A DNA stretch of 64,000 nucleotides from Rhizobacter sp. SG703 (GTDB lineage: Bacteria > Pseudomonadota > Gammaproteobacteria > Burkholderiales > Burkholderiaceae_C). The notes beneath the pieces were generated by a model. The model worked only from the letters and a program-made list of their open reading frames with translations, did no database searches and was not told where the DNA came from. The translations under genes and the position numbers were made by a program. The stretch is taken from the NCBI RefSeq assembly GCF_012275445.1, contig NZ_JAAZQK010000007.1, positions 372,001 through 436,000 of the forward strand, read 5' to 3'. This document shows positions 49,808-60,032 of the stretch, one piece after another (the stretch's first letter is position 1; every line of letters starts with the position of its first letter).

Positions 49808-51223
49808 TCAGTGAGCACCTTCGCGGAAGAGGACCACGCTGACGGTCTCGATCAGCACCAGCAGGTCCAGCACCAGCGAGTTGTTCTTCACGTAGTACAG
49901 GTCGAACTGGTGCTTGCGGCGCGCGTCGTCGACCGACGCGCCGTAGCTGTAGCGCACCTGGGCCCAGCCGGTCACGCCCGGCTTGATGCTGTGGCGCACG
50001 TCGTAGAACGGGATCTGTTCCTTCAGCTGCTTGACGAAGCTCGGGCGCTCCGGGCGCGGGCCGACCATGCTCATCTCGCCGCGCAGCACCGACAGCAGCT
50101 GCGGCAGTTCGTCGATGCGGGTCTTGCGCATGAAGGCGCCGACGCGCGTCACGCGCGAATCGTTCTTGGTGGCCCAGACCGCGACGCCGTCCTTCTCGGC
50201 ATCGGTGCGCATGCTGCGGAACTTCATGCACATGAACGACTTGCCGCCGAGGCCGACGCGCTCCTGCTTGTAGATGATCGGGCCGCGCCCTTCGAGGCGG
50301 ATCGCCAGCACCGCCAGCAGCATCACCGGCGACGCGATCAGCAGCAGGAACGACGAGCTCGCGATGTCGAACATGCGCTTCAGCGCCATGCGCAGGCGGC
50401 CCTGCACGAAGCCCTGGCCGTAGACCAGCCAGCTGGCCTTCAGGCTGTCGATCGGCACCTCGGACTTGGCGCGCTCGTAGAAGCCGGCGAGGTCGACGAT
50501 GGGCACGCCGCGGATGCGGCAGGCGAGCAGCTGGTCCATCGGGACGCCGCCGCCGCGTTGTTCGCGCACCGCGACGATCACCTCGTCGATCTGGTGGTCG
50601 CGCACGATGTCCTCGATCGACAGCTCGCGCGAGAACACGCGGTGGCCGCGCAGGCTCGCGACCTGCAGACCGGAGGCGGCGTCGGATTCGGTCGGGAAGA
50701 AGCCGGCGACGTTGCGGCGCAGGCGCTTCATCGTCATCAGGTCGCTGGCGACGCTCTGCGCTTCGGCGCCATTGCCGACGATCAGCACCTTCGGGATGGT
50801 GGCCATGCGGCTCATCAGGTACATCGCGCCGCGCACCAGCACCAGGCCGACCAGCAGGTACAGCACGGCCGAGGTCATGATCTGCACCGCATAGCCGCCG
50901 TTGGCCATGCTGTCGAGCACCAGGTAGGTCACGTAGGCGCCGACGACCAGCGCGGCCAGCGTGCGGCGCAGCATCGCGGCGAAGCCGATCGGGGTCGGGC
51001 GGTACAAGCCGGCGAAGGCGTACAGCAGCGACATCACCATCGCGAAGCCGCTGGCGAACAGGAACAGGTGGGGGACCGTCAGGCCGGCCGGCGCGTCCTG
51101 CACGCCGGGCAGGATGTGGACCGACGAGGCGGCCAGCACGATGGCGAAGAAGCACAGCAGTCCGTCGGCGATCATCCCGAACAGGGTGGCCACCGAGACA
51201 TGCAACTGAAACACCTTCAACAT
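49808..51223 (-). CDS. XrtA-type undecaprenyl-phosphate sugar transferase (EpsB)
   Basis: A 471-residue polyprenol-phosphate hexose-1-phosphate transferase of the TIGR03013 type. Five N-terminal helices and a CoA-binding-like domain lead to the catalytic C-terminal domain, with IIYKQERVGLGGKSFMCMKFRSM and RIDELPQLLSVLRGEMSMVGPRPERP (cut here into shorter motifs). It starts the cluster by loading the first sugar on undecaprenyl phosphate. AAGGA lies before the ATG at 51223, which fixes the start over the ATG at 51232. Confidence 0.92.
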   Translation of the reverse strand: MLKVFQLHVSVATLFGMIADGLLCFFAIVLAASSVHILPGVQDAPAGLTVPHLFLFASGFAMVMSLLYAFAGLYRPTPIGFAAMLRRTLAALVVGAYVTYLVLDSMANGGYAVQIMTSAVLYLLVGLVLVRGAMYLMSRMATIPKVLIVGNGAEAQSVASDLMTMKRLRRNVAGFFPTESDAASGLQVASLRGHRVFSRELSIEDIVRDHQIDEVIVAVREQRGGGVPMDQLLACRIRGVPIVDLAGFYERAKSEVPIDSLKASWLVYGQGFVQGRLRMALKRMFDIASSSFLLLIASPVMLLAVLAIRLEGRGPIIYKQERVGLGGKSFMCMKFRSMRTDAEKDGVAVWATKNDSRVTRVGAFMRKTRIDELPQLLSVLRGEMSMVGPRPERPSFVKQLKEQIPFYDVRHSIKPGVTGWAQVRYSYGASVDDARRKHQFDLYYVKNNSLVLDLLVLIETVSVVLFREGAH

Positions 51224-51389
51224 GACGCTCATCCTTCAGAACTGCCTCCCGGGGGGTGCCGCCGATCTCTTCGGCGTGCTGCGCGGGACGCAAGCAGATG
51301 GCGCGGATTGTCAGTACAGGTGGACCGGCCCCCAATCCTCTAAACGGGGGCCCACCCCCGTGAACAGGGGGGCGGCAGCGAGCGTCAGC

Positions 51390-52121
51390 TCAACATTTGA
51401 TGCCGACGTGCAACGCGACGATGCCGGCGCTGAGGTTGTGCACGTCGACGTGGCCGAAACCGGCGGTCTTCATCATCGCCTTCAGCGTCTGCTGGTCGGG
51501 ATGCATGCGGATCGATTCGGCGAGGTAGCGGTAGCTGTCGGCATCGCCGGCCACCAGCTTGCCGATCTGCGGCAGCGCCTTGAACGAATACCAGTCGTAG
51601 AACTTCTCCAGCGGCTTGGCCACCTTCGAGAACTCCAGCACCAGCAGCCGGCCGCCCGGGCGCAGCACGCGGCACATCTCGGCCAGCGCGCGGTCCTTGT
51701 GGGTCATGTTGCGCAGCCCGAACGCGACGCTGACGAGATCGAAGCGATCGCTCACAAACGGCAGCTGCTCGGCATCGCAGATCGCGGTCGGCAGCACCAG
51801 GCCCTGGTCGAGCATGCGGTCGCGGCCGTGGCGCAGCATCGCCTCGTTGATGTCGGTGTGCACCACCGTGCCGCGCTCGCCGACCTTCTTCGCGAACGCG
51901 CCGGCCAGGTCGCCGGTGCCGCCGGCGATGTCGAGCACCGCATCGCCTTCGCGCAGGTTCGCGACGGCCACCGTGTAGGCCTTCCAGGCCCGGTGCATGC
52001 CCATCGACAGCACGTCGTTCATCAGGTCGTACTTGGACGCGACCGAGTCGAACACGCCGCGCACGCGCTCGGCCTTGCGGGTCTCGTCGACGGTCTCGAA
52101 GCCGAAATGGGTGTTGCTCAT
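51390..52121 (-). CDS. ubiE: Ubiquinone/menaquinone biosynthesis C-methyltransferase
   Basis: A 243-residue methyltransferase that C-methylates 2-polyprenyl-6-methoxy-benzoquinol. Motif [17 protein letters not shown], binds [20 protein letters not shown] and [19 protein letters not shown] are UbiE signatures. The ATG at 52121 ([13 protein letters not shown]) begins at the family N-terminus. It is 23 bases from the DUF971 gene, the usual neighbour in Burkholderiales. Confidence 0.95.
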   Translation of the reverse strand: MSNTHFGFETVDETRKAERVRGVFDSVASKYDLMNDVLSMGMHRAWKAYTVAVANLREGDAVLDIAGGTGDLAGAFAKKVGERGTVVHTDINEAMLRHGRDRMLDQGLVLPTAICDAEQLPFVSDRFDLVSVAFGLRNMTHKDRALAEMCRVLRPGGRLLVLEFSKVAKPLEKFYDWYSFKALPQIGKLVAGDADSYRYLAESIRMHPDQQTLKAMMKTAGFGHVDVHNLSAGIVALHVGIKC

Positions 52122-52144
52122 GGGGGTCAGTCCGTCCGTCGCAG

Positions 52145-52561
52145 TCAATGGTGGTGGCCGCAGGCCGACGCGGTCTTGTCGGGCATCGGCGTGTCGCGCG
52201 TGGCACCGGCGGCCTGCAGCCGCGCCTCGTACTGCTGCCACAGCTCGGCCTCCTGCGAGCCGAGGAAGTAGAGGTAGTCCCACGAGAAGATGCCGGTCTG
52301 GTGGCCATCAGAGAAGGTCGGCTGCACCGCGTAGTTGCCGACCGGTTCGAGCGCCGTGAGCGTCACGTCGCGCTTGCCGGTCTGCAGCGTCTCCTGGCCC
52401 GGGCCGTGGCCCTTGACCTCGGCCGACGGCGAGTAGACCCGCATCAGCTCGAACGGGATGCGGAAGCTGCGGCCGTCGGCAAAGGCCACCTCGAGCACGC
52501 GCGATTGCTCGTGCACCGTGATCGCGGTGGGTTGCGGGGTCTGGGCAGTGAGGCCGGCCAT
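52145..52561 (-). CDS. DUF971 domain protein
   Basis: A 138-residue protein with a gamma-butyrobetaine-hydroxylase-like N-terminal (DUF971) domain: [27 protein letters not shown], split here, and [22 protein letters not shown]. The histidine-rich C-terminus (SACGHHH) is a possible metal site. Family members often sit next to Fe-S or ubiE genes; the role is not established. Confidence 0.88.
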   Translation of the reverse strand: MAGLTAQTPQPTAITVHEQSRVLEVAFADGRSFRIPFELMRVYSPSAEVKGHGPGQETLQTGKRDVTLTALEPVGNYAVQPTFSDGHQTGIFSWDYLYFLGSQEAELWQQYEARLQAAGATRDTPMPDKTASACGHHH

Positions 52562-52584
52562 GGGGAATCCGAGTGTAGGAGGGT

Positions 52585-53046
52585 TCAGGCGCCGGCCGAC
52601 AGCGCGGCGGCCACGCGTTCGTCGAGGCCGGCGAGCTCGGCGGCCAGGCGCTCGGCGGCGGGCGGCTGCACCTCGCGCTGGCGGGTGCCCCAGATGGGTT
52701 GCGGGAAGTGGCTGTCCCAGTCGAAGCGCGCGATGACGTGCCAGTGCAGGTGCGGTACCAAGTTGCCCAGCGCCGCAAGGTTGACCTTGGTCGGCGCGAG
52801 CGCGTCGCGCAGCACGCGTTCGACGGTGGCGACCAGCGTCATCGCATGGGCGCGGGCGGCGGCGTCGAGGTCGGAGAACTCGGCCACGTGCTGGCGCGAG
52901 ACGACGCGGTAGAAGCCGGGGAAGGCGGCATCGGCGATGCGGATCACGCGCCAGGCATCGTCCTGCCAGACCAGCGCGCCGCCGCTGTTGCGGCACAGCT
53001 CGCAGCCGGCGGCGGGTTGGTCGGGTCGCAGGAAGTCGGTGAGCAT
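52585..53046 (-). CDS. HIT family protein
   Basis: A 153-residue histidine-triad protein, with the active-site triad HLHWHVIAR (His99, His101, His103). Such proteins hydrolyse or transfer nucleotide phosphoramidates and phosphates. CELC at 15-18 may add a zinc site. It is the third gene of a short ubiE-DUF971-HIT run. Confidence 0.9.
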   Translation of the reverse strand: MLTDFLRPDQPAAGCELCRNSGGALVWQDDAWRVIRIADAAFPGFYRVVSRQHVAEFSDLDAAARAHAMTLVATVERVLRDALAPTKVNLAALGNLVPHLHWHVIARFDWDSHFPQPIWGTRQREVQPPAAERLAAELAGLDERVAAALSAGA

Positions 53047-53107
53047 CGGCGCATTATCGGCGGGCCGATAACATCCAGGCTTCCTCTAGAGAACGAGACA
53101 TGCCGTG

Positions 53108-54085
53108 ATGACTTCTGCGCTGACACGCCGCCACTTCAACATCGCCCTCGCCGGGGCGCTGACCGCGGCCGGCCCGGCCCGTGCCGACGTCTGGCCCTCG
53201 AAGCCGATCCGCTGGGTCGTGGCCTATCCGGCCGGCGGCGGCTCGGATTTCCTCGCGCGGCAGCTCGCGCCGCAGCTGGGCAAGCAGCTCGGCCAGACGA
53301 TCATCATCGACAACCGCCCCGGTGCCGCCGGCATGATCGGCACCGACAACGCGGCCAAGTCGCCGCCGGACGGCTACACCATCGTCACCGGCGACAACGG
53401 CGCGATGGTCTTCAATTCGGCGATGTACAAGAAGGTGCCGTACGAGCCGAAGGACCTGTCGCCGGTCGGCTTCATGGCGCGCTTCCCGCTGATCCTGGCG
53501 GTGAACCCGAACGCCGGCTTCGCGAGCGCGCAGCAGCTGCTCGACACGATCAAGAAGAACCCCGGCAAGTACAGCTACGCGTCGCCCGGCATCGGCAGCC
53601 CGCACCACCTGGCGATGGAGCTGCTGAAGGACCGCACCGGCAGCTTCGTCGTGCACGTGCCGTACCGCGGCACGGCGCTCGCGGTGCAGGACGTGATCTC
53701 CGGCCAGGTGCCGATGATGGTGCTGGACACCGCAGCCGGGCTGCCGCAGATCAGGGGCGGCAAGGTGAAGGCGCTGGCGGTGATGTCGAAGAAGCGCATC
53801 GCCTCGCTGCCCGATGTGCCGACGCTCGACGAGCTGGGCATCAAGGATTTCGAGGTGACCGCGTGGCAGGGCCTGTTCGTGCCGCACGGCACGCCGGCCG
53901 AGATCGTCGCGCGGCTGACGCAGGAGATGCACAAGGCGATCGCGACGCCGGAGGTGAAGGCGCGGCTGGAGGAGTTCGGCCTGGAGGTCGCGCCGACCGA
54001 CGGGCCGGCGCTGGCACGCTTCGTCCAGCAGGAGACGACGTTCTGGCATGCGCTGATCAAGGAGCGCAAGCTCAGCGCTGACTGA
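53108..54085 (+). CDS. Bug-family tripartite tricarboxylate transporter substrate-binding protein
   Basis: A 325-residue periplasmic receptor. The N-terminal TRRHFNIALAGALTAAGPARA is a Tat-like signal peptide, followed by the Bug start WPSKPIRWVVAYPAGGGSD and DNRPGAAGMIGTD. Bug receptors bind carboxylates and other organic acids and usually have no transporter partner nearby, as here. It is divergent from the HIT gene. The ATG at 53108 is chosen over the GTG at 53105. Confidence 0.92.
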   Translation: MTSALTRRHFNIALAGALTAAGPARADVWPSKPIRWVVAYPAGGGSDFLARQLAPQLGKQLGQTIIIDNRPGAAGMIGTDNAAKSPPDGYTIVTGDNGAMVFNSAMYKKVPYEPKDLSPVGFMARFPLILAVNPNAGFASAQQLLDTIKKNPGKYSYASPGIGSPHHLAMELLKDRTGSFVVHVPYRGTALAVQDVISGQVPMMVLDTAAGLPQIRGGKVKALAVMSKKRIASLPDVPTLDELGIKDFEVTAWQGLFVPHGTPAEIVARLTQEMHKAIATPEVKARLEEFGLEVAPTDGPALARFVQQETTFWHALIKERKLSAD

Positions 54086-54099
54086 AACGCCGGCAACCA

Positions 54100-54213
54100 C
54101 CGTTCGGGCTGAGCCTGTCGAAGCCGGCAAATCACGCGGGCGGTTCGACAAGCTCAACGCGAACGGGGGGCATCGGTTCCCATCGCAGGCTTCGACAGGC
54201 TCAGCCCGAACGG
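54100..54213. repeat. Three REP-like units (TTCGACAAGCTCAG family)
   Basis: Units at 54100-54125, 54142-54167 and 54189-54213 alternate in orientation and share the core TTCGACARGCTCAG. They fill the gap between the convergent Bug-receptor and oxidoreductase genes, so they could act as a bidirectional transcription barrier. Confidence 0.8.
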
Positions 54214-54251
54214 GAGTGGGTCACCAGCGCCCGGGCCCGGAGTGCGCGCAC

Positions 54252-57200
54252 CTACACCAGCACGCGCTCGATCCCGCCGTCGTTCGCCATCTCCACGTAC
54301 GCCGGCATCCAGTCCGCGCCGAGGATCTTGTTGGCCATCTCGACGACGATGTAGTCCGCTTCCAGCAGCCCGTTCTGCAGGTCGTTGCCGTAGCGCGACA
54401 GCCCCTGCAGGCAGCTCGGGCACGAGGTCAGGATCTTCACCGGCCCCTCGGCTGCCACGCCGGTCGCGCGCAGCTTGGCCTCGTCGCGGCGCAGTTCTTC
54501 TTCCTTGCGGAAACGCACCTGCGTCGAAATGTCGGGCCGCGTGACGCCCAGCGTGCCGCTCTCGCCGCAGCAGCGCTCGCTCTTCAGCACGCTCTCCGGC
54601 CGGTCCCCGCCGACCAGCGCCTTCACCGTCTTCATCGGCTCCTGCAGCTTCATCGGCGAGTGGCAGGGGTCGTGGTACAGGTAGCCGGCGCCCTGCGTCG
54701 CATCGAGCGTGATGCCCTTCTCCAGCAGGTACTCGTGGATGTCGATGATCCGGCAGCCGGGGAAGATCTTGTCGAACTGGTAGCCCTGCAGCTGGTCGTA
54801 GCAGGTGCCGCAGCTCACCACCACCGTCTTGATGTCGAGGTAGTTCAGCGTGTTGGCCACGCGGTGGAACAGCACCCGGTTGTCGGTGATGATCTTGTCG
54901 GCCTTGTCGAACTGCCCCGAACCGCGCTGCGGGTAGCCGCAGCACAGGTAGCCCGGCGGCAGCACCGTCTGCACGCCGGCATGCCACAGCATCGCCTGCG
55001 TCGCGAGGCCCACCTGCGAGAACAGCCGTTCCGAGCCGCAGCCCGGGAAATAGAACACCGCCTCGGTCTCGGCAGTGGTCGCCTTCGGGTTGCGGATGAT
55101 CGGGACGTAGTTCTTGTCCTCGATGTCCAGCAGCGCCCGCGCGGTCTTCTTCGGCAGCCCGCCCGGCAGCTTCTTGTTGATGAAGTGGATCACCTGCTCC
55201 TTGATCGGCGCGGTGCCCACCGTCGAGCGCGGCGCGGCGGTCTGCTTCTTCGCGAGGCCGCGCAGCAGGTTGTTGGCCGCGCGCTGCGCCCTGAAGCCCA
55301 CGTCGACCATCGCGCCGCGCAGCAGCTTGATGGTCTCCGGGTTGGTGGCGTTGAGCATCATCATCGCCATCTTGTTGCCGGGGCGGAAGCTCTTCTTGCC
55401 CATCTTGCGCAGCAGGTTGCGCATGTTCATCGACACGTCGCCGAAGTCGATCTTCACCGGGCACGGGCTCAGGCACTTGTGGCACACCGTGCAGTGGTCG
55501 GCCACGTCCTCGAACTCCTCCCAGTGCTTGATGCTGACGCCGCGGCGCGTCTGCTCCTCGTACAGGAAGGCCTCGACCAGCAGCGAGGTCGCGAGGATCT
55601 TGTTGCGCGGGCTGTACAGCAGGTTGGCGCGCGGCACATGCGTCGCGCACACCGGCTTGCACTTGCCGCAGCGCAGGCAGTCCTTGACCGACGCGGCGAT
55701 CTCGCCGATGTCGCTCTGCTGCATGATCAGCGACTCGTGCCCCATCAGCCCGAAGCTCGGCGTGTAGGCGTTGGTCAGGTCGGCCTTCAGGCGCACGCCG
55801 CCGAAGCTCGCGTCGCGCAGCAGCTTGCCCTTGTTGAAGCGGCCCTCGGGGTCGACGCGCTGCTTGTACGCGGTGAAACCGGCCAGTTCGTCGTCGGTCA
55901 GGAACTCGAGCTTGGTGATGCCGATGCCGTGCTCGCCGGAGATCACGCCGTCGAGCGAGCGCGCCAGCTTCATGATGCGCGCCACCGCCTCGTGCGCCGT
56001 CTGCAGCATCTCGTAGTTGTCGCTGTTGACGGGGATGTTGGTGTGCACGTTGCCGTCGCCGGCATGCATGTGCAGCGCCACCCACACCCGGCCGCGCAGC
56101 ACGTCCGCATGGATCTTCTGGCAGGCGTCGACGATCGGCGACAGCGTGGCCCCGGCAAAGATGCCCTGCAGCGGCGTGCGGATCTGCGCCTTCCACGACG
56201 CGCGCAGCGTGTGGTCCTGCAGGTCGTCGAACAGGGTGACCCCGCGGTCGGGCTGCACCTGATCGAGGTTCGACAGCCAGTGCGACCACAGCGCGCGCAC
56301 CTCGCGCAGCAGCACCAGCGCCTGCTGCACCCGGTCTTCGAGCAGTTCGGCCGATGCGATCTGGTTCGCGTCGTCGCTCTTGCCGAGCGGCAGCTGCCCG
56401 GCGACGAAGAAGCCTTCGAGGGCGTCGACCAGCGCCAGCTTGTTGCGCAGGCTCAGCTCGATGTTGATGCGCTCGATGCCGTTGGTGTACTCGCCCATGC
56501 GCGGCAGCGGGATCACGACGTCTTCGTTGACCTTGAACGCATTGGTGTGCCGGCTGATCGCCGCGGTGCGCTTGCGGTCGAGCCAGAACTTCTTGCGCGC
56601 CTCGGCGCTGACCGCGACGAAGCCTTCGCCGGCGCGGCCGTTGGCCAGCCGCACCACCTCGCTGGTGGCGCGTGCCACCGCGTCGGGGTCTTCGCCGGCG
56701 ATGTCGCCGACCAGCACCATCTTCGGCAGGCCGCCGCGCTTGCTCTTGGTCGCGTAGCCCACCGCCTTCAGGTAGCGGTCGTCCAGGTGCTCCAGCCCGG
56801 CCAGGATCGCGCCGCCGGGCTTCTTCGCTTCAGCGAACATGAAGTCCTTGATCTCGACGATAGCCGGCACCGCGTCCTTCGCGTTGCCGAAGAACTCCAG
56901 GCACACCGTGCGGGTGTGTGCCGGCATCTTGTGCACCACCCAGCGCGCACTGGTGATCAGGCCGTCGCAGCCTTCCTTCTGGATACCGGGCAGCCCGGCC
57001 AGGAACTTGTCGGTGACGTCCTTGCCCAGGCCTTCCTTGCGGAAGGTGCGGCCCGGCACGTCGAGCCGTTCGGTGCGTTCCAGGACCTTGCCGCTGGCGT
57101 CGAAGTACTTCAGTTCGAAGCGGGCGACGTCGACGTCGTGGATCTTGCCCATGTTGTGGTCGAGCCGCACCACCTCCAGCCACTTCGCGTCGGGCGTGAC

Positions 57201-58169
57201 CATGCGCCACGAGGCCAGGTTGTCGAGCGCGGTGCCCCACAGCACGGCCTTCTTGCCGCCGGCGTTCATCGCGATGTTGCCGCCGACGCACGAGGCCTCG
57301 GCCGAAGTCGGGTCGACCGCGAACACGAAGCCGGCGCGTTCGGCCGCATCGGCCACGCGCTGCGTGACGACGCCGGCCTCGGTCCAGATGGTGGCGACGT
57401 CGCGGTCCATGCCGGGCAGGCGCAGGTGCTCCACCTCGGTCATCGCCTCGAGCTTCTCGGTGTTGATGACCGCGCTGTTCCAGGTCAGCGGCACCGCGCC
57501 GCCGGTGTAGCCGGTGCCGCCGCCGCGCGGGATGATCGTCAGCCCGAGTTCGATGCAGGCCTTCACCAGTGCCGCCATCTCGGCTTCGGTGTCGGGCGTC
57601 AGCACGACGAACGGGTATTCGACGCGCCAGTCGGTCGCGTCGGTCACGTGCGAAACGCGCGACAGCCCGTCGTATTTGACGTTGTCCTTCGCGGTGTGGC
57701 GGCCGAGCGCGCGGGTGGCCTTGCGGCGCAGCGCGTCCATCGCGTCGAACTGGTCGGCGAACGATTGCACGGCCTTGTGCGCAGCGTCCAGCAGCTCGCC
57801 GACGGAGGCGTCGCGCTGCGCGTCGCCGTCGGGCGTGCGGCGGGCCTGCACCTCGCGCAAGCGGTGGTTCAGCGCCTCGATCAGCAGGCGGCGGCGGCGC
57901 GGGTTGTCGAGCAGGTCGTCCTGCAGGTAGGGGTTGCGCTGCACGACCCAGATGTCGCCGAGCACCTCGTAGAGCATGCGGGCCGAGCGGCCGGTCTGGC
58001 GTTCGTCGCGCAGGCGGTCCAGCAGCTCCCAGGCCCGCGACCCCAGGATCCGGATCACGATCTCGCGGTCGGAGAACGAGGTGTAGTTGTACGGAATCTC
58101 GCGCAGGCGGGGGGCCTGGTGCGCGGCGGTCGCCGCGGCGATCTGGTTCAACGGGATAGGTGCGTTCAT
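54252..58169 (-). CDS. DUF3683 FAD / iron-sulfur oxidoreductase (D-lactate dehydrogenase type)
   Basis: A 1305-residue protein. An N-terminal DUF3683 part ([20 protein letters not shown]) is followed by FAD-binding PCMH domain ([17 protein letters not shown] near 215-235), an FAD-linked oxidase domain ([24 protein letters not shown]), two 4Fe-4S motifs ([11 protein letters not shown] near 830, [12 protein letters not shown] near 890), and CCG domains ([39 protein letters not shown]). Such enzymes oxidise D-lactate or other 2-hydroxy acids and pass electrons to quinones. Start at 58169 (MNAPIPLN) rather than upstream GTG. The substrate is not certain. Confidence 0.88.
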   Translation of the reverse strand: MNAPIPLNQIAAATAAHQAPRLREIPYNYTSFSDREIVIRILGSRAWELLDRLRDERQTGRSARMLYEVLGDIWVVQRNPYLQDDLLDNPRRRRLLIEALNHRLREVQARRTPDGDAQRDASVGELLDAAHKAVQSFADQFDAMDALRRKATRALGRHTAKDNVKYDGLSRVSHVTDATDWRVEYPFVVLTPDTEAEMAALVKACIELGLTIIPRGGGTGYTGGAVPLTWNSAVINTEKLEAMTEVEHLRLPGMDRDVATIWTEAGVVTQRVADAAERAGFVFAVDPTSAEASCVGGNIAMNAGGKKAVLWGTALDNLASWRMVTPDAKWLEVVRLDHNMGKIHDVDVARFELKYFDASGKVLERTERLDVPGRTFRKEGLGKDVTDKFLAGLPGIQKEGCDGLITSARWVVHKMPAHTRTVCLEFFGNAKDAVPAIVEIKDFMFAEAKKPGGAILAGLEHLDDRYLKAVGYATKSKRGGLPKMVLVGDIAGEDPDAVARATSEVVRLANGRAGEGFVAVSAEARKKFWLDRKRTAAISRHTNAFKVNEDVVIPLPRMGEYTNGIERINIELSLRNKLALVDALEGFFVAGQLPLGKSDDANQIASAELLEDRVQQALVLLREVRALWSHWLSNLDQVQPDRGVTLFDDLQDHTLRASWKAQIRTPLQGIFAGATLSPIVDACQKIHADVLRGRVWVALHMHAGDGNVHTNIPVNSDNYEMLQTAHEAVARIMKLARSLDGVISGEHGIGITKLEFLTDDELAGFTAYKQRVDPEGRFNKGKLLRDASFGGVRLKADLTNAYTPSFGLMGHESLIMQQSDIGEIAASVKDCLRCGKCKPVCATHVPRANLLYSPRNKILATSLLVEAFLYEEQTRRGVSIKHWEEFEDVADHCTVCHKCLSPCPVKIDFGDVSMNMRNLLRKMGKKSFRPGNKMAMMMLNATNPETIKLLRGAMVDVGFRAQRAANNLLRGLAKKQTAAPRSTVGTAPIKEQVIHFINKKLPGGLPKKTARALLDIEDKNYVPIIRNPKATTAETEAVFYFPGCGSERLFSQVGLATQAMLWHAGVQTVLPPGYLCCGYPQRGSGQFDKADKIITDNRVLFHRVANTLNYLDIKTVVVSCGTCYDQLQGYQFDKIFPGCRIIDIHEYLLEKGITLDATQGAGYLYHDPCHSPMKLQEPMKTVKALVGGDRPESVLKSERCCGESGTLGVTRPDISTQVRFRKEEELRRDEAKLRATGVAAEGPVKILTSCPSCLQGLSRYGNDLQNGLLEADYIVVEMANKILGADWMPAYVEMANDGGIERVLV

Positions 58170-58275
58170 GGGGGCCAGGCAGCCTGCTCGCCTGTGGGGC
58201 ACTTGGTCGCAAATGGTACCTCAGTGCCCTTTTTCGCTCGCTTCGCAGGCGCAGGACGGCGGGCACTCCGGGGCG

Positions 58276-58335
58276 GGACTGTCCCCCGCCGGCAGACTGC
58301 CTCGCGGCAGTCCACCGGCTCCTCCTTTACGTCCC
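58276..58335 (+). repeat. Structured repeat, family A, copy 1
   Basis: A 60-base unit beginning GGACTGTCCCCCGCC and ending CTCCTCCTTTACGTCCC. Its middle folds as GACTGCC-tcgc-GGCAGTC inside an outer CCGG/CCGG pair. The reverse complement of 58483-58542 is a second copy with the same ends and a changed but still paired middle. Confidence 0.75.
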
Positions 58336-58482
58336 TCCCCGAAGCACCCGCCCTCCTGCGCCCGGGTTGCCTCGTACGAAGAGCGAGAAGAACTCGGTAC
58401 ACACGCCCTTCCCCCACCCACACGCTGCGGAACGCGCGCATGAGGAAACGTCTCGGCTCGAGGTGCTGGGGTGCCCGGGGGC

Positions 58483-58542
58483 GGGACGTAAAGGAGGAGC
58501 CCTCGGTCTGCCGGGAGGCAGAACGAGGGCGGGGGACAGTCC
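58483..58542 (-). repeat. Structured repeat, family A, copy 2 (inverted)
   Basis: Inverted 60-base partner of the unit at 58276-58335. About 48 of 60 positions are the same when aligned by eye. Here the stem is TCTGCC-tccc-GGCAGA with outer CCTCG/CGAGG, so pairing is kept while bases differ. The two copies flank about 150 bases of unique sequence. Confidence 0.75.
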
Positions 58543-58705
58543 AGCCCCCGAGTACCCCAGCACCCCGAGCAAGCAAACGAAAGACCCAAGAGGGGTATTC
58601 CACAGTTGCCGCAGCCCCCCAACAACGACATAAACGGAGTGTCACAAACTCGTAGCACACTGCGCGGCTGGTCAAAAACCAACCCGTCATTTTCCGGAGA
58701 AGTAC

Positions 58706-60031
58706 ATGACAACGAAAAGATTCGCCGCCGTCGCCGCTGCCGGCTTCGCCGCACTGGCGCTCGCCGGCCCCGCCCAGGCCCAGGTCGAAGTGCAGTGGTG
58801 GCACTCGATGACCGGCGGACTGAACGAATGGGTCAACGACCTGGCCACGCAGTTCAACGCGAGCCAGAAGGACTACAAGGTCGTGCCGACCTTCAAGGGC
58901 AACTACGACGAGTCGATGACCGCCGCGGTCGCCGCCTTCCGCGCCGGCAACGCACCGCACATCCTGCAGGTGTTCGAGGTCGGTACCGCGACGATGATGT
59001 CGGCCAAGGGTGCCATCAAGCCGGTCGGCGAAGTGATGAAGCAGAGCGGCGTCGCCTTCGACCCGAAGGCCTACGTGCCGGCGGTGTCGGGCTACTACAC
59101 CGCGCCGAACGGCGAGATGCTGTCGTTCCCGTTCAACAGCTCGACGACGATCTTCTACTACAACAAGGATGCCTTCAGGGCCGCCGGCCTCGACCCGAAC
59201 AAGCCGCCGACCACCTGGCCCGAGGTGACGCTGGCCGCCGCGAAGCTGAAGGCCGCCGGCTCGAAGTGCCCGTACACCACCAGCTGGATGAGCTGGGTGC
59301 ACCTGGAAAGCTTCTCGACCTGGCACAACACGCTGTTCGCGACGCAGAACAACGGCTTCGGCGGCCCGAGCGCCCGCCTCGCCTTCAACTCGCCGCTGCA
59401 CCTGCGCCACTTCGAGAACCTGGCCAACATGTCCAAGCAGGGCCTGTTCGTCTACAAGGGCCGGGCGAGCGTCGCGGTGCCGTCGTTCGTGTCGGGCGAA
59501 TGCGCGATGTTCACCGGCTCGTCCGGCTCGTACGCCGACGTCAGCAAGGGCGCGAAGTTCGCGTACGGCCTGGCCCCGCTGCCGTACTACCAGGACGTGC
59601 CCGGCGCGCCGCAGAACACCGCGATCGGCGGCGCCAGCCTGTGGGTGATGGCGGGCAAGAAGCCGGCCGAGTACAAGGGCGTCGCCGAGTTCTTCAAGTA
59701 CCTGTCGAGTCCCGAAGTGCAGTCGGCCAGCCACAAGCGCACCGGCTACCTGCCGATCACGACCGCCGCCTACGAGCTGACCGACAAGTCGGGCTTCTAC
59801 AAGGACAAGCCGGGCACCGACGTCGCGGTGACGCAGATGATCCGCAAGACCACCGACAAGTCGCGCGGCATCCGCCTCGGCAACTTCGTCCAGATCCGCA
59901 CGATCATCGACGAGGAAACCGAGCAGATCTGGTCGGGCAAGAAGGACGCGAAGACGGCACTCGATGACGCGGTGAAGCGCGGCAACGAGCAGCTCGAACG
60001 CTTCGAGAAGCAGAACAAGGCACAGCTTTGA
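58706..60031 (+). CDS. ugpB: sn-glycerol-3-phosphate ABC transporter substrate-binding protein
   Basis: A 441-residue periplasmic receptor. A signal peptide covers about residues 1-25 (ending AQA), and the mature protein begins QVEVQWWHSMTGGLNEWV, a UgpB signature. It brings glycerol-3-phosphate or glycerophosphodiesters to the UgpAE/UgpC transporter. The gap to ugpA contains a structured repeat, which may reduce the level of the downstream genes relative to ugpB. Confidence 0.94.
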   Translation: MTTKRFAAVAAAGFAALALAGPAQAQVEVQWWHSMTGGLNEWVNDLATQFNASQKDYKVVPTFKGNYDESMTAAVAAFRAGNAPHILQVFEVGTATMMSAKGAIKPVGEVMKQSGVAFDPKAYVPAVSGYYTAPNGEMLSFPFNSSTTIFYYNKDAFRAAGLDPNKPPTTWPEVTLAAAKLKAAGSKCPYTTSWMSWVHLESFSTWHNTLFATQNNGFGGPSARLAFNSPLHLRHFENLANMSKQGLFVYKGRASVAVPSFVSGECAMFTGSSGSYADVSKGAKFAYGLAPLPYYQDVPGAPQNTAIGGASLWVMAGKKPAEYKGVAEFFKYLSSPEVQSASHKRTGYLPITTAAYELTDKSGFYKDKPGTDVAVTQMIRKTTDKSRGIRLGNFVQIRTIIDEETEQIWSGKKDAKTALDDAVKRGNEQLERFEKQNKAQL

Positions 60032-60032
60032 C

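Larger units (their letters stand above)
58170..58705. other. Long intergenic region before ugpB
   Basis: 536 bases with no supported gene between the divergent oxidoreductase and ugpB. It holds the inverted family A repeats (58276-58335 and 58483-58542) and, in its last 100 bases, a lower-GC part (aaacggagtgtcacaaactc, then ggtcaaaaaccaaccc) with the ugpB ribosome site CGGAGA at about 58697. This last part should contain the ugp promoter; I see no clear -35/-10 pair. Confidence 0.6.

Noticed and set aside
54216-58655. 1479-residue open frame on the plus strand opposite the FAD/Fe-S oxidoreductase
   Set aside because: It is a shadow of a gene with clear FAD, Fe-S and CCG motifs; the translation shows only leucine/arginine/valine-rich noise.
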